Positions 26,173 through 35,983 are shown, numbered from the stretch's first letter. The stretch is DNA of 64,000 nt from Pseudomonadota bacterium (GCA_018830485.1 JAHJRQ010000010.1:16518-80517), one strand, 5' to 3'. The notes: generated by a model not told the origin, from the sequence alone. Translations and numbers: made by a program.

Positions 26173-27114
26173 ATGACGAACTCCACCCCCTACGACCTCA
26201 TCATCATCGGCGGCGGCCCTGGCGGCTATACCGCTGGCATCTATGCCCAACGGGCCGCCCTGAAAACACTGCTCATCGAAAAAGGCATCCCCGGAGGCCA
26301 ACTCAACAACACCGACGAGGTGGAGAACTGGCCCGGCACCGAAAAGATCAGCGGCGCGGATCTGGCCGTGAAATTTTCCCAGCATGCCGCAGCCTATGAC
26401 CTTGAGGTGATGAATCGCGAGGCAGTTGATATTGAACCCGGGCGGGATCACCACACCGTCACCCTGGACAGCGGCGAAACCCTTGCCACCCACGCGATTA
26501 TTCTTGCCACCGGCGGCAGCCCGAAAAAGCTGGGCATTCCCGGGGAAGACCAGAATTATGGCCGGGGGGTTTCCTACTGCGCCGTGTGCGACGGCTTCTT
26601 TTTCCGCGACAGGACCGTGGTGGTGGTGGGCGGCGGCGACAGCGCCCTGGAGGAATCCCTCTATCTGGCCAAGCTGGCCAAACAGGTGTACATCGCCCAT
26701 CGCAGGGACGCCTTCCGGGCCGGGATGATCCTGCAAAAAAGGGTATTGGCTGAAAAACGGATCACCGTGCTCTGGAACACGGTGCTGGCGGAGATCCAGG
26801 CGGATGGTCAGGGGGTGAACGGGGTGATCACCAAGAATACCGTGGATGGAACAACCGCCCCCCTTGCCACCGACGGGGTCTTCGTATTTATCGGCTTTGA
26901 GCCGAACAATTCCCTGGTTCCGGCGGGAACCAAGATGAATGCCAACGGCTATGTAATCGCTGACGACAAATGCGAAACCAATACTCCAGGCATCTTTGTT
27001 GTTGGGGATCTCAAGGAGAAATACGCCAAGCAGATCGTCACTGCCGCGGCGGATGGCTGCACCGCCGCCCTGGCCGCGGCCCATTACGTGGAGGACAAAA
27101 AGGGCGGAGAATGA
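26173..27114 (+). CDS. trxB: Thioredoxin-disulfide reductase
   Basis: A 313-residue flavoprotein with the FAD motif GGGPGGYTAG at the N-terminus, the redox pair in SYCAVCDGFFF, the NADPH-binding VVVGGGDSALEE and the late FAD segment GIFVVGDLKEK. It transfers electrons from NADPH to thioredoxin. It follows the cyclase gene by 12 bp and may be read from the same transcript, although a functional connection is not evident. A REP-like inverted repeat 66 bp downstream may end the transcript. Confidence 0.95.
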   Translation: MTNSTPYDLIIIGGGPGGYTAGIYAQRAALKTLLIEKGIPGGQLNNTDEVENWPGTEKISGADLAVKFSQHAAAYDLEVMNREAVDIEPGRDHHTVTLDSGETLATHAIILATGGSPKKLGIPGEDQNYGRGVSYCAVCDGFFFRDRTVVVVGGGDSALEESLYLAKLAKQVYIAHRRDAFRAGMILQKRVLAEKRITVLWNTVLAEIQADGQGVNGVITKNTVDGTTAPLATDGVFVFIGFEPNNSLVPAGTKMNANGYVIADDKCETNTPGIFVVGDLKEKYAKQIVTAAADGCTAALAAAHYVEDKKGGE

Positions 27115-27180
27115 GCGGAAAAATATCCGCCGCCCGGAGCAGGCTGATTCCATTGCACAACGACAATACGAATTCGAAAC

Positions 27181-27236
27181 GTAGGAGCGGCTTTAGCCGC
27201 GATATCTTGCGGTTTCGCGGCTGAAGCCGCTCCTAC
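27181..27236. repeat. REP-like extragenic palindrome
   Basis: Two 22-bp arms, 27181-27202 and 27215-27236, are inverted copies differing at one position (a G-T wobble in RNA) around a 12-base loop. The arm begins GTAGGAGCGGC and ends with AGCCGCGA, very like REP elements of gammaproteobacteria. It lies between the convergent trxB and rhomboid genes, where it could act as a two-way transcript end. Confidence 0.75.
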
Positions 27237-27252
27237 ACGCTGCGTTTTCAAA

Positions 27253-27954
27253 TTACCCCCCCACCTGCCCTGCCTTTTTCCCGTTGCCCCGCTTGAAAAA
27301 ATACAGCAGCAACACCCCGGTCACAAAGCCGCCGACATGGGCCCACCAGGCAACCCCGCCCTCGGCCGGCCTGGCCATTGCCACCTGCTGAACAGCGCCT
27401 TGCAGAAACTGCAAAAGAAACCAGAAGCCGATAAAAAAATAGGCCGGAATCTCCACCAGATAAAAAAGAATGAAGATCGGAACAAAGGTGAGTATCCGGG
27501 CGCGGGGAAAGAGAAAAACATACGCGCCCAGCACCCCGGCAATGGCGCCGCTCGCCCCGATCATCGGCACCTGGGCCCGGGGATTGGACCAGAATTGGGC
27601 AAAGGCGGCGCCAACCCCGCAGAGCAAATAAAAGAGGAGATAGCGGCCATGCCCCATCCGATCTTCCACGTTATCGCCAAAGATCCACAGCATCCACAGA
27701 TTGGAAAAGACATGGAGCAGGCCGCCATGGAGAAACATGGCGCTGAAAATCGGGATGTAGCTGGCTAGGGACATACCGGTTTCCGCCTGTTCGGCGGCAA
27801 ACCGGGCCGGAACAAAGCCATGGGCCATAACGAAGGCTTCCAGCTCCTGACCGAGGCTCAGTTGATAGACAAAGCAGAGGACATTGACGATGATGAGCCA
27901 GAGAGTGACAACAGGGAAGCGCTGGGAGGGGATATCATCCTTCAGGGGAAACAT
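27253..27954 (-). CDS. Rhomboid family intramembrane serine protease
   Basis: A 233-residue polytopic membrane protein. The catalytic dyad is visible as the serine of GASGAIAGVLG and the histidine of WWAHVGGF; the supporting HGGLLHVFSNLWMLWIFG segment (helix 2 HxxxN region) is intact. About six helices are predicted, with a basic cytoplasmic C-terminus. It should cleave membrane proteins within the bilayer; substrates are unknown. It is transcribed toward trxB and sits 17 bp downstream of the kinase gene, with which it may form an operon. Confidence 0.92.
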   Translation of the reverse strand: MFPLKDDIPSQRFPVVTLWLIIVNVLCFVYQLSLGQELEAFVMAHGFVPARFAAEQAETGMSLASYIPIFSAMFLHGGLLHVFSNLWMLWIFGDNVEDRMGHGRYLLFYLLCGVGAAFAQFWSNPRAQVPMIGASGAIAGVLGAYVFLFPRARILTFVPIFILFYLVEIPAYFFIGFWFLLQFLQGAVQQVAMARPAEGGVAWWAHVGGFVTGVLLLYFFKRGNGKKAGQVGG

Positions 27955-27971
27955 GCCTTGGCAGCGTCCCT

Positions 27972-29372
27972 CTATGCTTGATCAACAGGGACGTCGTTCG
28001 GATCGGGCAAGGGCAGAATAAAATAAAAGTTGTTCCCCTCTTCCGTAGCCTCGTAGCCGGCAACGCCGCCATGGATCTCCACCACCTGCTTTATAAAAGC
28101 GAGACCATGCCCTGTTCCGGGCACAGCCTTGCTCCGTTCTCCCCGGACGCCATCGGCAAAAACGGTTTTCGCCTCGACCTCGGAAAGATGCTCCCCGGTG
28201 GTGAAAACGTTGAATTTGACTGCTGGCTTGCCGGGGCCGAAATAATCATCAAGCAACTCGCGGCCATAGGCCACAGCCTTTCTGACCTTTCCGTCACGGC
28301 TCGTTATCTCGCCGGTGTACTTCACGGCATTGGAAAAAAGATTGGCATAGACCTGCGACAACAACCCGACATCCACGCGCAGAAAGAGCTCTTCCCCCTG
28401 CATATCCTCCGGCCTCTCCACCACAATCCCCCGCGCCCCGAATCTGCTCAGGTAATGATCGAGCTGCGGGGTGACAATCTCCCGATCAATGGAGCATTTC
28501 CGCGGGCGCAGCACAAAACGGCCCTGGGCAAAATGATCCCGGCGGAACAGACTTTCCAGGAAGAGGCTGTAATTGGCATGGTGCTCCAACAGCTCCCGAT
28601 GGTTCTCAAGCAGGCTCCGGTGCAGATTGCTCACCTTGCTGATCACCAGTTCGCAGCTTCCGCTGGGCACCCCGTGGGCTGCCTTGAACCCGGCAATCAT
28701 TTTTTCCAGCTCGTCGATATCGCCGATGCGGGCCTTGAGCTGGTTGAAGAGATGCTTGAAATACATATTGGGGGTGATGACGTTGTGCTCGATGTCCATC
28801 ACCAGATTGTTGATAAACCTCAGATGCCTGATGTTTTCGTGTGAAATCAGACGGTTGTGCAGATTGTAGCCGATGCGGTTTGCATATTTGCGCAGGAAAA
28901 ACCGATCGGCCTGGGAAATCTTTTCCAGGGGATATACTTCCAAAACCCCCATCACCTGCAGGTTGAGCGGCTGCTTTCCTTCCTCCTGCGTATCAGGAGA
29001 GGGCTTGCAGTGGATCGGCACCAAAAGCGAGTGCTCGCTCTCGTAGCTTTTAAAGGTTAACCGTACATGCTCCGGGGCTGCAACCGGCTCCTGCAACAGC
29101 CCTTTGCGGCTGTCACAGGCTAAAACCAGCTTTTCCTTATCCTTGTCAAAAAAATACAGCCGACTGTGCAGTCCGAGAAACTCGGAAAGCGCCGCAACGC
29201 AGACCCGATAGAAATCCTCGTTGGAGTCGAACTCCTGGGCAAGATCGAAAAAGGCGCGCAGCAGGTCGTTTTGTGCTGGGCTCAGATTATAGCTCGCGTA
29301 GCTCCGCTGCTTTTCCCTGATCCGCAGCCTGATCTGCTGCAAATCCATGCATGGATGGGGTACCTGGCTCAT
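27972..29372 (-). CDS. GAF-domain sensor histidine kinase
   Basis: A 466-residue cytoplasmic kinase. An N-terminal helical segment and GAF-like domain (about 35-175) precede a dimerisation region containing a histidine in MDIEHNVI, then a long helical linker and an HATPase domain with N box NLFSNAVKYT and G box GTGHGLAFIKQVVEIHGG. There is no membrane helix. The TTG at 29390 is replaced by the ATG at 29372, which has AGGGAG close upstream. No response regulator is adjacent, so this is an orphan kinase. The phospho-acceptor assignment is tentative because the DHp box is degenerate. Confidence 0.8.
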   Translation of the reverse strand: MSQVPHPCMDLQQIRLRIREKQRSYASYNLSPAQNDLLRAFFDLAQEFDSNEDFYRVCVAALSEFLGLHSRLYFFDKDKEKLVLACDSRKGLLQEPVAAPEHVRLTFKSYESEHSLLVPIHCKPSPDTQEEGKQPLNLQVMGVLEVYPLEKISQADRFFLRKYANRIGYNLHNRLISHENIRHLRFINNLVMDIEHNVITPNMYFKHLFNQLKARIGDIDELEKMIAGFKAAHGVPSGSCELVISKVSNLHRSLLENHRELLEHHANYSLFLESLFRRDHFAQGRFVLRPRKCSIDREIVTPQLDHYLSRFGARGIVVERPEDMQGEELFLRVDVGLLSQVYANLFSNAVKYTGEITSRDGKVRKAVAYGRELLDDYFGPGKPAVKFNVFTTGEHLSEVEAKTVFADGVRGERSKAVPGTGHGLAFIKQVVEIHGGVAGYEATEEGNNFYFILPLPDPNDVPVDQA

Positions 29373-29456
29373 GATCTCCCTGACCGGCAAGAGCGCACTG
29401 CATAGTTACTGGCCTATTGAAAACATTGTATCACCGGGGCCTACACAGACAAAAGA

Positions 29457-29990
29457 TTAATTCCGGCCAACCAGCACGATTTCATCAGCCCCGCTCTTTT
29501 CGGCAAGGTGGACATGGACATGCTCATCGGCCTTGACCGAAATGTCCATCCCCACATAATCGGGCTGGATCGGCAACTCACGCCCGCCACGATCCACCAG
29601 AACGGCCAGTTGGATGCACTGGGGCCGGCCGATATCCATCAGGGCGTCCATGGCGGCCCGGATGGTGCGGCCGGTAAAAATGACATCATCCACCAGCACC
29701 ACGACCATCTCTTCCATGGGAAAGGCGATGCTGGTTTTCTTGACGATGGGATTCTGGCTGGCCAGACTCCAGTCGTCGCGGTAGAGCGTGATGTCCAGGG
29801 TGCCGGTGGGCAGCTCGATATTTTCGCGATCCTGAATCAGCTTCTGGATTCGGTCTGCAAGAAAAACCCCGCCGGTATGGATGCCGATGATGGCCAGGTT
29901 GGCAACGCCGTGGTTGTTTTCCACGATCTGCAAGGCGATCCGGTGCAATGAGCGATCGATATCCTCTGCCGACATGATCCGTTTTTCCAT
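29457..29990 (-). CDS. pyrR: Bifunctional pyr operon regulator/uracil phosphoribosyltransferase
   Basis: A 177-residue PRTase-fold protein of the PyrR family, with the PRPP loop VVLVDDVIFTGRTIRAAMDA and the conserved early IGIHTGGVFLADRI. PyrR converts uracil and PRPP to UMP and in many bacteria binds pyr mRNA leaders to attenuate transcription. No pyrimidine biosynthesis gene or anti-terminator leader is next to it, so an RNA-binding role here is unproven. GGAGG stands before the start. The downstream purine genes are on the same strand but 160 bp away across a repeat. Confidence 0.9.
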   Translation of the reverse strand: MEKRIMSAEDIDRSLHRIALQIVENNHGVANLAIIGIHTGGVFLADRIQKLIQDRENIELPTGTLDITLYRDDWSLASQNPIVKKTSIAFPMEEMVVVLVDDVIFTGRTIRAAMDALMDIGRPQCIQLAVLVDRGGRELPIQPDYVGMDISVKADEHVHVHLAEKSGADEIVLVGRN

Positions 29991-30035
29991 CTTTTTTCCT
30001 CCAGAAGATTTAGGAGTGATGCGCTCGTAACAGTG

Positions 30036-30116
30036 AAGCCTCTCGCAAAAGCGCTAAGCGTGCAAAGTTGCTGCTCTGATTTTTCTTTGCCGTCTCCGCG
30101 CCTTAGCAAGAGCATA
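30036..30116. repeat. Dispersed inverted repeat upstream of pyrR
   Basis: The stretch contains GCGCTAAGCGTGCAAAG and, 30 bases later, its loosely inverted counterpart CTTTGCCGTCTCCGCGCCTTAGC. A related GCAAAG-rich motif stands at 31405-31443, so similar units flank the purN/purH pair. No protein is encoded. Confidence 0.4.
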
Positions 30117-30151
30117 AGATGCGTAAGGTCATCAAGCGTGTCTCCGCCAGA

Positions 30152-30718
30152 TTATGGCCAGAAAGAATCGATGCCCCGCGCAATCACGGTGTTGATCGCC
30201 TCGGGATACGCCTCGCATTCCGCGGCAAAAACCCGGGCCGCGATATCCTCGACCGTGTCGCTGTCTTCCACCGGTACGCAGCGCTGGACCACGATCGGCC
30301 CTTCATCGTATACCTCGTTGGCAAAGTGCACCGTGCAGCCGGTCACCTTGACCCCGCGCGCCTTGACCGCCCGATGCACCCGCATGCCGTACATCCCGGC
30401 CCCGCAAAAAGACGGGATCAAGGAGGGATGGATATTGAGCACCGCCCGCTGCAGATGGGGTGGCGGCGCATAGAGCTTGAGGTACCCGGCCAGCAGCACC
30501 AGCTCGATCCCGTAGTCCTGCAGGATAGCGTTGATGGCGCCATTGTCCTTGGCATGGAAGGCCGGATAGCCGTATTTTTGCGCCTTGGTCAGACCAAGGA
30601 CCTCGGGCAGGCTGGAGAGCACCACCTCGATGCCCCCCTGCATGGCGCCGGAGGCAATCCGTTCATGGAAGTTGTCGAGGGTCCGGCCGGAGCCGGAGAG
30701 CAATACCGCCATCTTCAT
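30152..30718 (-). CDS. purN: Phosphoribosylglycinamide formyltransferase
   Basis: A 188-residue GART transformylase that formylates GAR with 10-formyltetrahydrofolate in purine synthesis. The catalytic Asn-His-Asp triad is in NIHPSLIP and DEGPIV, with the GSGRTLDNF phosphate loop at the N-terminus (GSGSN in many homologues) and VTGCTVHF. The GTG at 30727 touches the stop of the preceding gene; the ATG at 30718 has AGGTGG at proper spacing and is preferred. It is coupled to the PurH-domain gene, consistent with shared purine function. Confidence 0.9.
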   Translation of the reverse strand: MKMAVLLSGSGRTLDNFHERIASGAMQGGIEVVLSSLPEVLGLTKAQKYGYPAFHAKDNGAINAILQDYGIELVLLAGYLKLYAPPPHLQRAVLNIHPSLIPSFCGAGMYGMRVHRAVKARGVKVTGCTVHFANEVYDEGPIVVQRCVPVEDSDTVEDIAARVFAAECEAYPEAINTVIARGIDSFWP

Positions 30719-30727
30719 TGGCGCCAC

Positions 30728-31342
<615 letters not shown>

Positions 31343-31404
31343 GCTTTTCTCCCGGATCCTTAATATCATCACAAAACAACCTATGCGTCTAGCGCAAACC
31401 TTGA

Positions 31405-31443
31405 ACCGACACTGTAACGCAAAGCGGCGAAGACGCAAAGCAA
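31405..31443. repeat. GCAAAG-type dispersed repeat unit
   Basis: AACGCAAAGCGGCGAAGACG and the following GCAAAG resemble units near 30036-30116 on the other side of the purN/purH pair. No gene lies here. Confidence 0.35.
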
Positions 31444-31486
31444 ACAGATGGGGGAGCGAAAAAAAACACCACAGCCCCCACGGTTC

Positions 31487-31879
31487 TTATTCCTCTTTCT
31501 TGGTAAACCTCCTGATCAGCCGCCGGTCCCGCTTGCCTGGACGCCCTGGCGGCGCGGCGCCGACAACCCGCAAAAGACGCCGGGTCTCCCTTGCCTCGGT
31601 GCGGGCCGCGATGCTTTCCGAAGTTTCCTCGTAGAGCAGTTGCGCTTCCGGCGCGCCCCGCCGCTGGCCGCTGACGGCCCGGACAACAACAATGAATTCC
31701 TCCTGTTCCTTCTGGATGCGCAGACCGTCACCAACAGCCACCGCACGGGACGGCTTCACCCGCAAACCAGCCACCTGCACCTTGCCACCGGCCACTGCCT
31801 GGGATGCCTGGGCGCGGGTCTTGAAAAATCGGGCGGCCCACAGCCATTTGTCCAGCCGCACCTGTGCCTCCTCACCCAT
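31487..31879 (-). CDS. S4-domain RNA-binding protein, Hsp15-like
   Basis: A 130-residue protein with an S4 RNA-binding domain at about 5-60 (VRLDKWLWAARFFKTRAQA, then GGKVQVAGLRVKPSRAV) and a basic C-terminal tail rich in Arg and Lys. Size and layout match HslR/Hsp15, which binds 50S subunits carrying stalled nascent chains. The start is the ATG at 31879, with AGGAGG 11 bases upstream; an in-frame GTG at 31903 overlaps that Shine-Dalgarno and is rejected. Confidence 0.88.
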   Translation of the reverse strand: MGEEAQVRLDKWLWAARFFKTRAQASQAVAGGKVQVAGLRVKPSRAVAVGDGLRIQKEQEEFIVVVRAVSGQRRGAPEAQLLYEETSESIAARTEARETRRLLRVVGAAPPGRPGKRDRRLIRRFTKKEE

Positions 31880-32017
31880 CGTTTGCCCTGCCTCCTTCCG
31901 CACTTTTTATAAACCTACCACAGTTTTCGGCCTGGGGCCAAGCCCCATCCACAGCCTGGCCTCCTCGCCGTTTACCGCTTTCCGCAGACAAGCAAATGGT
32001 GTATATATTTGTGCACC

Positions 32018-32752
32018 ATGAAGCTCAATACCGTCGGCATAAAAGATATCAGGTATCCGGTGCGGGTGCGCGAAAAATCCGGAGGCATCCAGCAAACCGT
32101 GGCCAGCATCAGCCTGCAGGTCAGCCTGCCGAGCCAGTACCGGGAATCCTGCGTCTCCACCTTCATCAAGGTTCTCAACACCTACCAGGACGAGATGAGC
32201 AACCGGATCTTCAGGAACCTGCTGGCCGAGGTGAAGGAAGAGTTGCGGGCCGAATCGGCCCATGTGGAGATGACTTTTCCCTATTTTCTGGAAAAAAGGG
32301 CCCCTGCCACCGGCACGCCCGGGCTCATGGAATACACCTGCCGGTTCACCGGCGGCATCGGCAAGGATGAGGCTTTCATCCTCTCGGTCTGGGTGCCGGT
32401 GACCACCCTGTGCCCCTGCTCACGGGAGATCAGCGATTGCGGCGCCCACAACCAGCGGGGCGAGGTGAACCTCATTGTCAAATATTCGGGGTTTATCTGG
32501 ATGGAAGAGCTCATCGCCATGGCCGAGGCTGGCGGTTCGTGCGAGGTGTATTCCCTGCTGAAACGGCCGGATGAGAAGTACGTGACGGAAAAGGCGTACA
32601 ACAATCCGATGTTTGTCGAAGACGCGGTGCGCAAGGTGGCGGAGCAGGCCATGGCCCATCCGGCCATCACCTGGTTTTCCGTGAGTGTGGAAAGTTTTGA
32701 GTCCATCCACAAGCACAGCGCCTATGCCTATGTGGACAGCGACGACCTTTGA
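32018..32752 (+). CDS. folE2: GTP cyclohydrolase I, type II (FolE2)
   Basis: A 244-residue GTP cyclohydrolase IB, first enzyme of tetrahydrofolate (and, where present, queuosine) synthesis. Motifs include the metal-binding cysteine in VTTLCPCSREISDCGAHNQR and FSVSVESFESIHKHSAYA at the C-terminus. The type II enzyme is less dependent on zinc than FolE. No Shine-Dalgarno sequence is visible before 32018; an AT-rich TATATATTT immediately upstream may be part of the promoter, so the leader is very short. The convergent GGDEF gene ends 2 bp away. Confidence 0.9.
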   Translation: MKLNTVGIKDIRYPVRVREKSGGIQQTVASISLQVSLPSQYRESCVSTFIKVLNTYQDEMSNRIFRNLLAEVKEELRAESAHVEMTFPYFLEKRAPATGTPGLMEYTCRFTGGIGKDEAFILSVWVPVTTLCPCSREISDCGAHNQRGEVNLIVKYSGFIWMEELIAMAEAGGSCEVYSLLKRPDEKYVTEKAYNNPMFVEDAVRKVAEQAMAHPAITWFSVSVESFESIHKHSAYAYVDSDDL

Positions 32753-32753
32753 C

Positions 32754-34142
32754 TCAGGCGGCCAGCCGCACCAGATTGCGGCCTGAGTGCTTGGCCGCGT
32801 AAAGCGCCTTGTCCGCCCGGTTGATCAGCCCGTCCATGCTCTCCCCCGTCTGGCATCCGGCAATTCCGCAGCTGATGGTGACGCCAATGGGCAGCTCCTC
32901 CACCCGTTGCCGCAGCTTTTCCGCTATGGCCACCGCATCCTGCGCCACGATCCCCGGGCAAAGCACCATGAACTCCTCGCCGCCCCACCGCCCCAGCGAA
33001 TCCGTTTCCCGAATCTGCTTACCCACCGTGGCGGCAACCTCTTTTAAAACCTGATCGCCGATGGAGTGGCCAAAGGTGTCGTTGACCTTCTTGAAGAAAT
33101 CAAGATCAAAGAGGAGGATGGTCAGGGGGCTGCCATATCGGGCGGCGCGGGCCATTTCCTGACGCAAGGACTCCTCGATTTTGCCGCGATTATAGATGCC
33201 GGTCAGGGTATCGGTGGTGGCAAGGCGGGTGAGCGCCTCTTCCATCTTTTTGCGCTCGGTGAGATCATGCAGGGTTTCTATGACCGCGACAAGTTCCTTG
33301 TTGTGGTTATAGATAGGCACCGCGTCGCAGGCGAGATAGCGACGCTCTCCATCCACCGCATCCAGCCATTCCTCGACGTGGATGCCCTCCTCCTGCAACT
33401 CGGATTTTTTTGCCGAGGCATACAGGGCATCGAGATCATGCCGGTCGGCGGAATCAATGACCAGATCGGCCAGGCACGGCCGTTTTTCCCCATAAAACGC
33501 CTGCCAGTGGTTTGACGTCCCCACCATCCGTTCCGCGGGAATGCCGGTGAGCATCTCGCAGGCCCGGTTCCAGTCGGTGACTCGGTGCCGCGGGTCCAAA
33601 ACAAAAATGGGCACTGCGGAGTAGCGGATCAGTTTTTCCGTGAGCATTTTCTGATCCCGCAACAGGTCTTCCGCTGCTTTCCGCTTGCTGATGTCGCGGA
33701 ATATTCCCCTGGTTGCAATCAGTTCGCCATCCTTGAAATCGGTGCTGATCTTTCCTTCCACCGGAATCCTGCGTCCGCTCTTGGCGACAAAGACCACCTC
33801 GTAGGTGTGCGAGATCTTGCCGGCGGCAATATCTCGAAACAGGGTAGCGCAATGCTCGCGGCACTCCGGGTCAAGGATATCGAAAACAGAAAGGGCGGCA
33901 ATCTCGGCCTCATCATAGCCCAAGGTTTCCTGCCAGGCCCGGTTGACATAAAGGAATCGCCCGTTCCGGTCGATGCTCTGGATCAGATCATTGGCACAAT
34001 CAAGAAAGGTCTGCGAAAAACGGCTCCCGGCAAGATAAGACATTGCCGCCCGTTGGTGGGGCACGGAATCATTTTCCGAAAAAGCACATGCCTCTCCCCT
34101 TTCCGTATCTTCCGCCGAATCCTGAAAACTCGAACTTTTCAA
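32754..34142 (-). CDS. Diguanylate cyclase with two PAS domains
   Basis: A 462-residue cytoplasmic protein: a first PAS domain at about 40-155, a second at about 170-295, and a GGDEF domain at about 305-460. The active-site motif is GGEEF (387-391), and an inhibitory site RETD (378-381) sits exactly five residues before it, so c-di-GMP feedback is predicted. DTLTGIYNR opens the GGDEF domain. The chosen TTG start has AAGGTG upstream; the first in-frame ATG is at 34043 and would still keep both PAS domains. The signal sensed is unknown. Confidence 0.9.
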   Translation of the reverse strand: MKSSSFQDSAEDTERGEACAFSENDSVPHQRAAMSYLAGSRFSQTFLDCANDLIQSIDRNGRFLYVNRAWQETLGYDEAEIAALSVFDILDPECREHCATLFRDIAAGKISHTYEVVFVAKSGRRIPVEGKISTDFKDGELIATRGIFRDISKRKAAEDLLRDQKMLTEKLIRYSAVPIFVLDPRHRVTDWNRACEMLTGIPAERMVGTSNHWQAFYGEKRPCLADLVIDSADRHDLDALYASAKKSELQEEGIHVEEWLDAVDGERRYLACDAVPIYNHNKELVAVIETLHDLTERKKMEEALTRLATTDTLTGIYNRGKIEESLRQEMARAARYGSPLTILLFDLDFFKKVNDTFGHSIGDQVLKEVAATVGKQIRETDSLGRWGGEEFMVLCPGIVAQDAVAIAEKLRQRVEELPIGVTISCGIAGCQTGESMDGLINRADKALYAAKHSGRNLVRLAA

Positions 34143-34335
34143 ATCAGTGTCACCTTATATCCGCTCTGTTGTCCGTCATTCGTTACCGCACAATACCTGC
34201 GCGGTCTCATGTCGCGGTATCTTACAACCTTAAACCATTTGCTTAAACACTTTTCTTCCCGCATCTTGCTGTTTCCTCGCAACACTTACCAGGAGACTCC
34301 GGAGGAACGCCGCCCTTGAGACCAAGGTCAACGCC

Positions 34336-34956
34336 CTACCACAGGAGATTTCGCAAATGCTCAACCTGCAAACAGGTGTCAGGCCAGGGACCGCTGTTAT
34401 CAATGACGTAATCCGCAAGGAGAGCCTTGTCCGCCAAGGGCATCTGCGCCGCCATGGCCTTTACGGCCTCGGCCTCGCTTATCCGGTCCCGCAACATAAG
34501 ACGGCGCAGACAGGTTTTCTCATCCGCATATGCCACCACAATCTGGGAGAAATCATGTTCCCAGCCCGCTTCATACAACAGGGGCACCTCGACCACGAAG
34601 CGAGTCTGTTTCCCGGAAGAGTGGCCGCTCTCCCTCTCGAGACAACCGTCTATCTCGTCTCGCACCAGGGGATGAAGGAGGGCGTCGAGCCTCTGGCGGA
34701 ATTCGCGGTCCTCAAAAAGAACCGTGCGCAACAAGGGCCGATCGATGCGCTGATCCGCCAAAAAAAATCTCTCGCCGAAAGCCGTGCGCACGGCCAACCA
34801 ACCGGCAGCCCCTGGTTCAAGGAGCTGACGGCAGAGGGCATCGGCACTAAGCCCCATGGCTCCGCCGATTTCACACAGATAGGCTGCTACGGAACTCTTG
34901 CCCGAGCCCATGCCCCCGGTAACGGCAACCACCGCTTTGCGCACCTGCTGCACCAC
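34336..34956 (-). CDS. coaE: Dephospho-CoA kinase
   Basis: A 206-residue P-loop kinase with GGMGSGKSSV at residues 14-23, the substrate-binding LSADALCRQLLEPG (equivalent to DAD...V in homologues), VVEVPLLYEAGWE and the lid RLMLRDRISEAEA. It adds the 3'-phosphate in the last step of coenzyme A synthesis, complementing coaBC at 13 kb. The start is GTG. The gene ends at 34336, and the roughly 190 bases before the GGDEF gene hold nothing I can identify. Confidence 0.93.
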   Translation of the reverse strand: MVQQVRKAVVAVTGGMGSGKSSVAAYLCEIGGAMGLSADALCRQLLEPGAAGWLAVRTAFGERFFLADQRIDRPLLRTVLFEDREFRQRLDALLHPLVRDEIDGCLERESGHSSGKQTRFVVEVPLLYEAGWEHDFSQIVVAYADEKTCLRRLMLRDRISEAEAVKAMAAQMPLADKALLADYVIDNSGPWPDTCLQVEHLRNLLW

Positions 34957-35047
34957 TGTCGAATCCTCGCAAATAACTCAAATACCATCGTCAACCAGGT
35001 GACGGAAACGGCGATGCTCAAGAAAAGAATCCCTTCCCTATCGACAG

Positions 35048-35983
35048 CTAATTGCCTCCCGCCTGTCGCAACAACTCCAAGGCCTGCAGCATATCCGGCC
35101 AGAGCGGCGCGGTAAACCGTAAATCCTCTCCGGTTCGGGGATGGGAGAAAGTCAGGGTATGAGCGTGCAAACATTGGCGGGTTATGCCCAGCTCCTGATA
35201 ACAGGGATTTTTCCGGCCATAGACCGGATCGCCGGCCACAGGATGGGACAGGGCGGCCATGTGCACCCGAATTTGATGGGTGCGCCCGGTTTCCAGGCCA
35301 AGTTCCAAAAGGGACAACCCCTGGGCAAAGCGCTCCAGCACCCGCCAGTTGGTCACGGCCTCCCGGCCATCTTCCCGAATCGCCATTTTTTTCCGATGCA
35401 CCGGATGACGGCCAATGGGCAGCGCAACCCTGCCGGATTCACCGGTGAGCCTGCCGTCGACAAGGGCCTGATAGATCTTTGTCACCTCGCGCTCCTTGAA
35501 CTGCGCAGCCAGGGACTGGTGGGCATAATCCGTTTTGGCCACCACCATGACTCCGGAGGTGTCCTTGTCAAGCCGGTGAACGATCCCGGGACGCAGGTCC
35601 CCATTTATCCCGGATAACCCCCCGCAATGATGGAGAAGGCCATGCACCAGGGTTGCCGTGCTGTGGCCGGAGGCAGGATGCACCACGACTCCGGGGGGTT
35701 TAATCAAGACGATGAGATCCTCGTCCTCGTGGAGAGTAATAAAATCGACCTGCTCGGGAATCAGGTGGGACGGGATGTGCGGAGGGATCGTCACCGTAAG
35801 CACGTCCCCGGCCTGAAGAATATGTTTGGCCTTCAGGGGAATCCCGTTCACCAATACCATTGCGGTCCGGATAAGCTGCTGAATCCGCGAACGGGTCAAT
35901 CCTTCCCGCTCGAATCGGCTTGCCAGATACTGATCAAGACGCTGCCCCCCCCTTTCGATGGTAAACAGGCTCTTCTGAATCAT
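35048..35983 (-). CDS. RluD-type 23S rRNA pseudouridine synthase
   Basis: A 311-residue protein with an N-terminal S4 domain (about 12-75, RLDQYLASRFEREGLTRSRI) and a pseudouridine synthase domain containing the catalytic aspartate in HRLDKDTSGVMVVAKT (about residue 140). Also visible are GLETGRTHQIRVHMA and HAHTLTFSHP. This layout is that of RluA/RluC/RluD; RluD is the commonest in this lineage, but which uridines are modified cannot be told from sequence alone. Confidence 0.9.
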   Translation of the reverse strand: MIQKSLFTIERGGQRLDQYLASRFEREGLTRSRIQQLIRTAMVLVNGIPLKAKHILQAGDVLTVTIPPHIPSHLIPEQVDFITLHEDEDLIVLIKPPGVVVHPASGHSTATLVHGLLHHCGGLSGINGDLRPGIVHRLDKDTSGVMVVAKTDYAHQSLAAQFKEREVTKIYQALVDGRLTGESGRVALPIGRHPVHRKKMAIREDGREAVTNWRVLERFAQGLSLLELGLETGRTHQIRVHMAALSHPVAGDPVYGRKNPCYQELGITRQCLHAHTLTFSHPRTGEDLRFTAPLWPDMLQALELLRQAGGN

